A stretch of DNA of 64,000 bases from a bacterium (lineage in GTDB: Bacteria; Bacillota; Bacilli; Lactobacillales; Streptococcaceae), in the NCBI GenBank assembly GCA_905221085.1, contig CAJNBT010000001.1:496001-560000 (forward strand), read 5' to 3'. Below are positions 44,379 to 52,290 of this stretch, one piece after another (position 1 is the first letter of the stretch; every line of letters starts with the position of its first letter). The notes beneath the pieces are model-generated. The model was not told the DNA's origin. It searched no databases and saw only the letters and a program-made list of their open reading frames with translations. The position numbers were made by a program, and so were the translations under genes.

Positions 44379-45596
44379 TTAAATTGTAAAATCTTGCACC
44401 TTCACCTGTCCATTCATCAGCATCGGCAAGAGCCAATCGCGCAGTTGGGTGAGTTCTTGGTTTTCAAAAATGTTATTCCTAATCTTTTTATAAATCACAT
44501 CTGCTTTATTTGCGAATTTTAATGATATTTTTTTATCAGGAACTATAACTAATTTCTCTTTTAAAAATTTAAAATGTCTAGCATACCCATAATTCGATAA
44601 ATCAAAATCTTCAATCATGTGATAAAGTAATATATTAGAAATATTCTCATTATTAGAAATCAATACCTGAGTCCCATCTGCCCCTCTAGCATAATCAAAA
44701 TTTATAAATTTTACTACTCTGGTGTGGTCGCCAAAAATAACATGTCCATTTTGAGGCTGTATTAAAGAATTCTTGTTATTCGTAAAACCTGCAATATATT
44801 TTTGACTCTGATCGATAACAGGTATTCTCCCTACAAATTCAATCGAATTATTTTCAATTTTTTCAGCTTTAGTAACTTTATCTAATAAATTGCCAACACT
44901 CTCCACTCCCCACCCCTCTGGGATTTCGCGTTTGAGTTCTGGGCTATAGACCATCTTTCCGCCTGATGATTTGTAGGGGTTGCCATTCTGGTCTGGGAAA
45001 TCAAACTGCACAAACCAGTAGTCATAGAGGGTCTTAGCCATGGCTTCCAACTCTTGGTTGATTTGGTTGTTGATTTGTTTTTTCTTTTCTAACGAATAAA
45101 GGAAATCACCAATTTTCTTTTGAGTATCAAAATCTGGTAGCATAATTTCAAGATATGAAAACATTGCCTCATTGAAACTAGCTCTTAGTGTCATTACAGT
45201 ATTATTTATTATTGTTCTTCTAAACAAAGGACTTCTTAAATAAAAAGCCATGAATTTAGGATAAACAATTGTTTTATCAACCGACCTAAGTCTTTTCAAA
45301 AATCCACTGAAACTAGCTTCAGGATAATCCTTCAAAGCAACTGAAGACATAGCCAATTCATTAACTGTTTCACTAGTGCGTGTTAAAAATATATCACCCT
45401 CTTTTATTGAGTATTTTTGCTTCTCACCATCTGTCGTATCCATTAAATCAATTAAACTGTCTGGCAAAAAATAATTATTAAAAACAACAGAGAATGAAAG
45501 AAATGGTGAACCGTGTCCCGCTTGCTCTTTAGTTGAAGAAATTCCTGAACTCATTTCATAAAGTTCTGATAATTTATATCTTTTCCACTCACTCAT
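44379..45596 (-). CDS. hsdS: Type I restriction-modification specificity subunit
   Basis: 405 aa with two target-recognition domains (about 1-165 and 230-370). They are separated by a conserved helical region (EKKKQINNQINQELEAMAKT and LYDYWFVQFDFPDQNGNPYK). A matching C-terminal one follows (NQELTQLRDWLLPMLMNGQV). The recognition domains are AT-rich and look foreign against the conserved parts. It fixes the DNA site for HsdM methylation and HsdR cleavage; the target cannot be predicted. Only one hsdS is present, with no recombinase, so no phase-variable shuffling is apparent. It overlaps hsdM by 8 nt. Confidence 0.93.
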   Translation of the reverse strand: MSEWKRYKLSELYEMSSGISSTKEQAGHGSPFLSFSVVFNNYFLPDSLIDLMDTTDGEKQKYSIKEGDIFLTRTSETVNELAMSSVALKDYPEASFSGFLKRLRSVDKTIVYPKFMAFYLRSPLFRRTIINNTVMTLRASFNEAMFSYLEIMLPDFDTQKKIGDFLYSLEKKKQINNQINQELEAMAKTLYDYWFVQFDFPDQNGNPYKSSGGKMVYSPELKREIPEGWGVESVGNLLDKVTKAEKIENNSIEFVGRIPVIDQSQKYIAGFTNNKNSLIQPQNGHVIFGDHTRVVKFINFDYARGADGTQVLISNNENISNILLYHMIEDFDLSNYGYARHFKFLKEKLVIVPDKKISLKFANKADVIYKKIRNNIFENQELTQLRDWLLPMLMNGQVKVQDFTI

Positions 45597-47193
45597 ACTT
45601 CAACCCCTTCATTTGCTCTGTAATCTCCTGCTCTAGTGCATGCGATTGCTGGAAGAGATCGGTGAGTTTGTTTTGAAAGGCGGTCATCTTAACTTCAAAC
45701 TCTTCTGCTGTAATATCTACATAGTCAATCTTGATATCAAAGTATTGACCTGCGCTGAGTGAGTAATTTTTCTCCTTGATATCCTCATAAGAGACGGTGA
45801 CAGAAAAGTCCTCGACGGTTTCTTTCTTGATAAAGGTCTCGACGATTTTCTGCTCTTCCTCAGGAGAGAGCACGGTCTTTTGGTTCTTGCCTTCCTTGAC
45901 CTTGGTTCCGAGGTTTGAGGCATCGATGAGGACAACATCGCCCTTATTTTTCTTATCAATAAAGAGGATGGAGACGTTGGTACCTGTCGTCGCAAAGATA
46001 TTAGACGGCATAGAAACGACACCTGCCAGCATTTTATTGTCCACCAAGTGTTGACGGATAGCCTTGTCAATCCCTGACTGGGCCGTGATAAAGCCTGTCG
46101 GTAGGACTACGGCTGCTTGACCATCTGGCTTCAGAGAGTAGATGATATGCTGAACAAAGAGCTCATAAATCGCCATCTTGTCCTTAGATTTAGCTGGAAC
46201 CTTTGGCACTCCTGCAAAGAAACGCTCACTGGCTTCTGGCAAGCTTTCCACTCGGTCACGCCACTCTGAAAAGTCCAGCTTAAAAGGAGGATTGGAGACG
46301 ATATAGTCCATCTTTTCAGGATGACGATTGGCAATAATGGTATTTCCCTGTACGATATTATGAATGGAGTGTTGAAGTCCGTTCAAAATCAGATTAAGAC
46401 GGAGGAGATTAGATGATTTTTGCGATATATCCTGACTATAGACAGTAGTCTTATCCACACCGATACGACTAGCCAAATTCATGAGCAAGGTTCCAGACCC
46501 AGCAGACGGGTCATAAATCCGCACGTTTGATGGCTGGTCATTTCCCACAAGAATATCAGCGATAATCTTAGCCACAGAGTGAGGCGTGTAGTACTCGGCA
46601 TACTTGCCACCACCGTCTTTGTTGTAGTCCTTGATCATGTACTCAAAGAGGGTAGAGAAAAAGTCGAAACCTTGTGAAAAAATAGTCTCATCAAACTTAA
46701 CACGCGCCAGTAGATTGATGATAGCTTTTGCCACTTCGTTACGCTTACTGCTATCTGAGATAGTGTCGGTAATCAATCGTTCATCAAAGAGACGAATAGC
46801 CGTATCTCCGTCCGTATGAACAGAGAAAATATCGTTATTATCAATGGCGATCTGGTTGAGGGTATTTTCAAAACTCTCGTAGAAAGTCGCTTCATTTTGC
46901 TGACGGTGAAGGGTTTCGATTAACTGGTCAGGCTTGAGCCAAGCCGTACTTGTACCAATATCCTCCAAGAGCCAGTCATAGTCATCTTCACCCATTGCCA
47001 ACAAGTTTTCATAAGTGTTGGATTCATCCAGCACCTTAGCTTGATATAAAAACTTATCATTTAAAAACTTGTAGAGGAAGGACTGGGTGAGGAGTTTGTA
47101 CTCACCCGCTTCTCCTCCTAGTCCTGCATGAGTAAAGACTGCTTTCAAATCATCTACCAAGTCTTGGACTTGGACTTTATATGTTTCATTCAT
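45589..47193 (-). CDS. hsdM: Type I restriction-modification methyltransferase subunit
   Basis: 534 aa. N-terminal HsdM_N domain (about 10-145), then an N6-adenine methyltransferase core: SAM motif YDPSAGSGTLLMN (227-239) and the catalytic NPPF (301-304). It methylates adenine in the site chosen by HsdS and protects the chromosome. Its ATG overlaps the hsdR stop by one base (TAATG), giving tight coupling. Confidence 0.95.
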   Translation of the reverse strand: MNETYKVQVQDLVDDLKAVFTHAGLGGEAGEYKLLTQSFLYKFLNDKFLYQAKVLDESNTYENLLAMGEDDYDWLLEDIGTSTAWLKPDQLIETLHRQQNEATFYESFENTLNQIAIDNNDIFSVHTDGDTAIRLFDERLITDTISDSSKRNEVAKAIINLLARVKFDETIFSQGFDFFSTLFEYMIKDYNKDGGGKYAEYYTPHSVAKIIADILVGNDQPSNVRIYDPSAGSGTLLMNLASRIGVDKTTVYSQDISQKSSNLLRLNLILNGLQHSIHNIVQGNTIIANRHPEKMDYIVSNPPFKLDFSEWRDRVESLPEASERFFAGVPKVPAKSKDKMAIYELFVQHIIYSLKPDGQAAVVLPTGFITAQSGIDKAIRQHLVDNKMLAGVVSMPSNIFATTGTNVSILFIDKKNKGDVVLIDASNLGTKVKEGKNQKTVLSPEEEQKIVETFIKKETVEDFSVTVSYEDIKEKNYSLSAGQYFDIKIDYVDITAEEFEVKMTAFQNKLTDLFQQSHALEQEITEQMKGLKYE

Positions 47194-50100
47194 TAGTGTT
47201 GGTATTCCTCTTCATATCCTTCAAATAGCGACTCGACGATATAATTAAAATCCTGTCTTGTCAAACTACTTGCAGATTGGTTGGTTTTCATTTCAATCCG
47301 AGCTTCTTCTCGAATCATTTTCTTGAGAAAGTCCTCGTTATCGAGCACTCCTTGATTTTGACCGATTTTATGGTCTAGTCTGACTTTAGAACCCTTGATA
47401 ACATGGTAAATAGCAGGAAAATCACTGACCATAGTCGAGTTGGTTACGTGTTTGTAGGAACGTGCTGCCATTTCATCTCCGTCAAAATTCATCGTCAAAC
47501 GTCTCATATGAGTATGATAATCTTCCACTGACTTAAAGAGGTCTTCATACTCTTTTTGAATTTCTTTGATGTTTTCCATAGTATAGCCTTCTTGCCCATG
47601 AATCAGGTGTTTTTTCATGATACGCTGGAATTCTTCGTAGAGAAAAACCCACTCAGGATCTTTCTCATCACGCTCTTTTATGATACCTCCAGCAACTCGA
47701 CGCTTCAAATCTTCTAGGTCATTGGCTGCTAGACGGAGTTCTTCCTCCGCAATCTTGACAAAACTAAAACTGGTCTCAGACATGGCAAGATTTAAAAGAG
47801 TACGACTGGAAAAATCATCTGGCTTATCTATTAGTGACAAGGTCAGCAAACGTCTTGAGATGACATTGAGCAGAGTTGCAATCTGAGTAATATCAATCTG
47901 TTCGAGCAAATGGTCATGACCAAGTAAGCGGGCGATATTATAGTATTGCTTAACCGATTCTAAAGCTTTTCGGAGTTCATTTAGTTGCTTTCTATCCTTG
48001 ATATCATCAATTGATTGAGAAAAGAACTCTAGATTAAAGGTTGGATAGTCCATGAGGATGCGCTCTGTCTTGCTTAGTTCCTGAGAAATTTCCTCTGCTG
48101 GCACAAAGAGCGACCCAAACACATCCTCTCCATTTTCCCCAGTCAGGGTCGTATCATACTCTTGATTGAGTTCTTCCAGATATGCACGATTAGTCTTGTC
48201 AAACTCCTCAGAAATATCCGCAAAATCAACTACATAGCCAAAGAGATAGTCCTTGTAAGGACGATTCACACGAGTCAAAGTCTGGAGAAGGTTATGAGCC
48301 TTAATCTTGCGACCTAGATAGAGACGCTTGAGGCGAGGCGCATCAAAACCTGTCAGGAGCATCGAATAGACGATAATGAGGTCAATCTTACCTTCTTTAT
48401 AGGCATCCACCTTTTCCTTTTTCTCTTCCTTGTCTCCCTCATCATGGAGGATGAGAGCAGAGGTCAAGTTGGTTGTTCCAGCCTTTCGTCGTTCTTCCAA
48501 CTGCTTTTCAAGCTCACGCGCCTGCTTGGATGAATCACAGACAATCATACCACCAATGGTCTGGTCATCAAAAACCAGATCACGCGCACGATTAAAGTCC
48601 TCCAGAATAAAATCAAGCATAGGTTCCACATAGTGCGGATGAGCAAAAATATCTTCTTTTGACAGATCTCCACGTTGGATTTCTTCATTGATTCCTCTGA
48701 GATTATCTTTATAGGACGTCTCGATATCTTCTCGCATCAAACGCAAGGTAAAACCATCATCTATAGACTGGTTGTAGTAGTATTTATGGATATAATCCCC
48801 AAAAATATCACGTGTAGTCGCATGGCTTTCCTTTGTCTTACCATCTTTCTTGTAGGTAATCAAGGGGGTCCCAGTCAAAGCAATCTTGATTGCATTGGTA
48901 TCTGCTTGGTATAGATTTGGCAGATAGGAACCTCGTTCGTTATAAGAGCGATGTGCTTCATCGATAAAGTAGATATTTTGACGATTAAGATCATAGCCAG
49001 AGCGGTCGGTCAGGTCTGAATCATCTTTGAACTTCTGTATATTGACAACGGCGACATCATAGCCGTCTTGCTTTTGATTGAGTTCTCGAGGATTGTTGAT
49101 GCGCTTAACCTTGAGTCCTCTTTTAGTAAATTCCTTAAAGGCTTGGTCTGCCAAATCCAAGCGATCAACGACAAAGTAAAACTGCGGAACAATCCCCTGT
49201 TTTGAAAAATAATTGGTCAGATAGCGGATATTGAAGAAAGCCAGGGCAGTCTTACCTGAGCCCTGTGTATGCCAGATAACACCTTTTTTGACACCTTTTG
49301 CGATGGTTTCTTCGATAGCTCTTGTAGCGAAGTATTGCGGATAACGCATGACATGCTTCTGCAATTGTATCTGCCCTTCCTTGCTTTCTTCTTCTACATA
49401 GACCAGCCCAAAGCGAAACATGAAAAGCAGGCGTTCTTTTTGATACAAAGAAGATAGGAAAGTATTGCAAGGAGTGTCGGGCTGTAAGTTTGTTGTAAAT
49501 TCTGGTTGAGATTTGAGAGCAAAATGCTTCACATCCTCAAGTACGAAATCAATTTGTTCATCTCTTAAAGCTTCAATTGAATGCAGAAAATCTACTTCTC
49601 TTTCCTCCTTGAAAGCATTAAACTTGGTTTTTGAATAGGCATTGGAAGCGTAGTAAGAACCCTGTTTTTGTTGACCTTGGCCACTAATATAAGGCAAATT
49701 ATCAGATAGAGCTATCAACTGGGTAATATTGTTAAAACGACGGAACTTACGATTTTCAAAACGGTATCTGGCTCTGTCCTGTTCTGACTGAATCCCCGTC
49801 TTTCCATCACGGATAGCATTTGGTTGTTTAACTTCGATATAAGAAAGGGGAAGTCCATTGATAAACACAACTATATCCGGACGAAATTCATCTTGTCCAT
49901 TTTGACAAGTAACTTCAAGCGCCAGATGGAAGGTATTGGCTTCAGGATTTTCCCAATCGATATAAACAGCACCTTCTTGTCCCTGTATCCTTTTAAAGAA
50001 TGATCGCCCTAAATCATTTTGATCCAGTTCCAGCTTGATATTGGCCAATTCTCTCTCAAAATCTTCATCTGTTAAATAGTTATTAAACGTTAAAAATTGC

Positions 50101-50255
50101 TCCTTAAAAACAGATACAAGAATATTGGTATCTGGATCTCTTTCTTCAATTTCTTTACTATTACGAGAAAGATAGGTATAGCCCATTCGCATCAAATGCA
50201 GAGCTGCTGGTATTTGTACTCTTGTTAATTCAGAAAAATCTTTTCGTCTTGCCAT
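47193..50255 (-). CDS. hsdR: Type I restriction-modification endonuclease/translocase subunit
   Basis: 1020 aa. N-terminal PD-(D/E)xK nuclease: D127 in FRPDIVVF and E141-x-K143 in YIEVKQPN. SF2 helicase motor: Walker A TQGSGKTA (about 330-337), DEAH 432-435, ALTGTPL, and the later VYSMLLTGFDAPRL and LLQTLTRVNRPY motifs. A long C-terminal helical region follows. All key residues are intact, so restriction should work. Good SD (AAGGAAGG). First gene of the five-gene operon. Confidence 0.95.
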   Translation of the reverse strand: MARRKDFSELTRVQIPAALHLMRMGYTYLSRNSKEIEERDPDTNILVSVFKEQFLTFNNYLTDEDFERELANIKLELDQNDLGRSFFKRIQGQEGAVYIDWENPEANTFHLALEVTCQNGQDEFRPDIVVFINGLPLSYIEVKQPNAIRDGKTGIQSEQDRARYRFENRKFRRFNNITQLIALSDNLPYISGQGQQKQGSYYASNAYSKTKFNAFKEEREVDFLHSIEALRDEQIDFVLEDVKHFALKSQPEFTTNLQPDTPCNTFLSSLYQKERLLFMFRFGLVYVEEESKEGQIQLQKHVMRYPQYFATRAIEETIAKGVKKGVIWHTQGSGKTALAFFNIRYLTNYFSKQGIVPQFYFVVDRLDLADQAFKEFTKRGLKVKRINNPRELNQKQDGYDVAVVNIQKFKDDSDLTDRSGYDLNRQNIYFIDEAHRSYNERGSYLPNLYQADTNAIKIALTGTPLITYKKDGKTKESHATTRDIFGDYIHKYYYNQSIDDGFTLRLMREDIETSYKDNLRGINEEIQRGDLSKEDIFAHPHYVEPMLDFILEDFNRARDLVFDDQTIGGMIVCDSSKQARELEKQLEERRKAGTTNLTSALILHDEGDKEEKKEKVDAYKEGKIDLIIVYSMLLTGFDAPRLKRLYLGRKIKAHNLLQTLTRVNRPYKDYLFGYVVDFADISEEFDKTNRAYLEELNQEYDTTLTGENGEDVFGSLFVPAEEISQELSKTERILMDYPTFNLEFFSQSIDDIKDRKQLNELRKALESVKQYYNIARLLGHDHLLEQIDITQIATLLNVISRRLLTLSLIDKPDDFSSRTLLNLAMSETSFSFVKIAEEELRLAANDLEDLKRRVAGGIIKERDEKDPEWVFLYEEFQRIMKKHLIHGQEGYTMENIKEIQKEYEDLFKSVEDYHTHMRRLTMNFDGDEMAARSYKHVTNSTMVSDFPAIYHVIKGSKVRLDHKIGQNQGVLDNEDFLKKMIREEARIEMKTNQSASSLTRQDFNYIVESLFEGYEEEYQH

Positions 50256-50323
50256 CGCAAACCTTCCTTACGTTTCATTTGAACTATTCCTATCCTGAAA
50301 TTTCCAAATTTTATACTAGGTCT

Positions 50324-50332
50324 ATTATAGCA
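50324..50332 (-). promoter_or_regulatory. Extended -10 promoter of the hsdR operon
   Basis: TGCTATAAT on the minus strand, about 70 bp upstream of the hsdR ATG, with no good -35. An extended -10 could drive the entire operon to the terminator at 42149. Confidence 0.6.
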
Positions 50333-50439
50333 TGTTTAGCCTCAAAATCCATCACTCTTCCCCTTGCAAAGACAATCCATTCCCCCTTTCTCCTCCAAAA
50401 TATGGTATAGTAGAACTATACTATCTATGAGGAGTTTAC

Positions 50440-51057
50440 ATGTCACAGGATAAACAAATGAAAGCTGTTTCTCCCCTTCTGCAGCGAGTTATCAATATCT
50501 CATCGATTGTCGGTGGGGTTGGGAGTTTGATTTTCTGTATTTGGGCTTATCAGGCTGGGATTTTACAGTCTAAGGAAACCCTCTCTGCCTTTATCCAGCA
50601 GGCAGGGATCTGGGGGCCACCTCTCTTTATCTTTTTACAGATTTTACAAACGGTCGTCCCTATCATTCCTGGGGCCTTGACCTCGGTAGCTGGGGTCTTT
50701 ATCTATGGTCACATCATCGGGACTATCTACAACTATATCGGGATTGTGATTGGCTGTGCCATTATCTTTTATCTGGTGCGACTCTATGGAGCTGCCTTTG
50801 TCCAGTCTGTCGTCAGCAAGCGCACCTATGACAAGTATATCGGTTGGTTGGATAAGGGCAATCGTTTTGACCGTTTCTTTATCTTTATGATGATTTGGCC
50901 CATTAGTCCAGCTGACTTTCTCTGTATGCTGGCTGCCCTGACCAAGATGAGTTTCAAGCGCTATATGACCATCATCATTCTGACCAAGCCCTTTACCCTC
51001 GTGGTTTATACCTACGGTCTGACCTATATTATCGACTTCTTCTGGCAAATGCTTTGA
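50440..51057 (+). CDS. TVP38/TMEM64 (DedA superfamily) membrane protein
   Basis: 205 aa, about five hydrophobic segments. The SNARE-associated/VTT domain shows FLQILQTVVPIIPGALTSVAGVFIYG (a re-entrant Pro-Gly loop) and YNYIGIVIGCAIIFYLVRLYG, then IWPISPADFLCMLAALTKMSFKRY. Related proteins act as lipid scramblases or carriers, for instance of undecaprenyl phosphate; this one's cargo is unknown. It is transcribed away from hsdR and ends at a shared terminator with scrK. Confidence 0.82.
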   Translation: MSQDKQMKAVSPLLQRVINISSIVGGVGSLIFCIWAYQAGILQSKETLSAFIQQAGIWGPPLFIFLQILQTVVPIIPGALTSVAGVFIYGHIIGTIYNYIGIVIGCAIIFYLVRLYGAAFVQSVVSKRTYDKYIGWLDKGNRFDRFFIFMMIWPISPADFLCMLAALTKMSFKRYMTIIILTKPFTLVVYTYGLTYIIDFFWQML

Positions 51058-51063
51058 TACATA

Positions 51064-51095
51064 AAAAATCCGTTTGGTTTCCCAAGCGGATTTTG
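51064..51095. terminator. Bidirectional terminator between the DedA-like gene and scrK
   Basis: AAATCCGTTTGG/CCAAGCGGATTT stem with one wobble, A-rich on the left and T-rich on the right, between two converging genes. Confidence 0.88.
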
Positions 51096-51099
51096 TGCT

Positions 51100-51987
51100 T
51101 TATTTTGAAACTTCTTTTGCAAGGACAAAGTTCCCAAGTGTAGCAGAACCATTTCCTGCGACTGCTGGCGTTACAATGTAATCACGCACATCTGGTACTG
51201 GTAGATAACCATTAAGGAGAGCTGTAAATTTCTCACGGACACGGTCCAGCATGTGTTGTTGAGCCATGACTCCTCCACCAAAGACAATCACGTCTGGGCG
51301 GAAAGTCACTGTCGCATTAACCGCAGCTTGAGCGATATAGTAGGCTTGAACATCCCAAACAGGGTTGTTAAGTTCAATATTTTCCCCACGTACACCTGTA
51401 CGAGCTTCCAAACTTGGACCAGCTGCATAGCCTTCCAAACAGCCTTTGTGGAATGGACAAACACCGTTGAATTCTTTTTCAATATCCATTGGGTGTCTAG
51501 CAACATAGTAATGGCCCATCTCAGGGTGACCCACACCGCCGATAAACTCACCACGTTGGATAACACCTGCACCGATACCTGTACCGATTGTGTAGTAAAC
51601 CAAGTTTTCGATACGGCCACCAGCATTGTTACGGGCAACCACTTCACCATAAGCAGAGCTATTTACGTCTGTAGTAAAGTACATAGGCACGTTGAGGGCG
51701 CGACGAAGGGCACCAAGCAAGTCCACATTTGCCCAGTTTGGTTTTGGAGTCGTTGTGATAAAGCCATAAGTTTTTGAGTTTTTATCAATATCAATCGGAC
51801 CAAATGAACCGACTGCAAGACCAGCAAGGTTATCGAATTTTGAGAAGAACTCGATGGTTTTATCGATTGTTTCGATTGGAGTTGTTGTTGGAAATTGTGT
51901 TTTTTCTACAACATTAAAGTTTTCATCACCGACAGCACAGACAAACTTTGTACCGCCCGCTTCCAAGCTTCCATATAATTTTGTCAT
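51100..51987 (-). CDS. scrK: Fructokinase (ROK family)
   Basis: 295 aa. ROK signature parts: GGTKFVCAVGD (phosphate loop), YYTIGTGIGAGVIQRGE, and a zinc-binding CPFHKGCLEGYAAGPSLEARTG with HPEMGHYYV. It phosphorylates the fructose freed from sucrose-6-phosphate by ScrB. It has its own extended -10 (ATGCTATAAT) and is cut off from scrA by a terminator and a BOX repeat, so it is likely a separate transcript. Confidence 0.93.
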   Translation of the reverse strand: MTKLYGSLEAGGTKFVCAVGDENFNVVEKTQFPTTTPIETIDKTIEFFSKFDNLAGLAVGSFGPIDIDKNSKTYGFITTTPKPNWANVDLLGALRRALNVPMYFTTDVNSSAYGEVVARNNAGGRIENLVYYTIGTGIGAGVIQRGEFIGGVGHPEMGHYYVARHPMDIEKEFNGVCPFHKGCLEGYAAGPSLEARTGVRGENIELNNPVWDVQAYYIAQAAVNATVTFRPDVIVFGGGVMAQQHMLDRVREKFTALLNGYLPVPDVRDYIVTPAVAGNGSATLGNFVLAKEVSK

Positions 51988-52086
51988 GATAAACCTCTTG
52001 TTTTTATTTTCTTTATTATAGCATATTTCGAAAGTCTAAATTTCTCTATTTTTTAGATTTTCCTCTGTAAATCTTACCATTCAAGC

Positions 52087-52118
52087 AAAAACGAACAAAC
52101 ATGTCATTTGTTCGTTTT
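52087..52118 (-). terminator. Terminator beyond scrA
   Basis: CGAACAAA...TTTGTTCG hairpin with T run on both strands, between the BOX element and scrK. Confidence 0.85.
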
Positions 52119-52138
52119 CATTGTGAGAGGGAATATTG

Positions 52139-52290
52139 TACTCAATGAAAATCAAAGAGCAAACTAGGAAGCTAGCCGAAGGTTGCTCAAAGCAATGCTT
52201 TGAGGTTGTAGATAAGACTGACGAAGTCAGTTACATATATCTACAGCAAGGCGAAGCTGACGTGGTTTGAATTTGATTTTCGAAGAGTAT
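52139..52290. repeat. BOX element (boxC-boxB-boxA on the plus strand)
   Basis: Begins TACTCAATGAAAATCAAAGA (boxC end), passes through a boxB-like TTGTAGATAAGACTGACG stretch and closes with AAGGCGAAGCTGACGTGG and TTTCGAAGAGTAT (boxA). It is about 150 bp and opposite in orientation to the copy at 10840. Its boxA end touches the scrA stop codon by one base. Confidence 0.9.

Noticed and set aside
44379..47193. Phase-variable hsdS shuffling as in pneumococcal SpnIII-type loci
   Set aside because: Only one hsdS is present, with no second partial hsdS, no inverted repeats and no recombinase gene in the window.
51253..51777. 174-codon plus-strand ORF inside scrK
   Set aside because: Antisense to a clear ROK kinase with intact motifs; no family features of its own.
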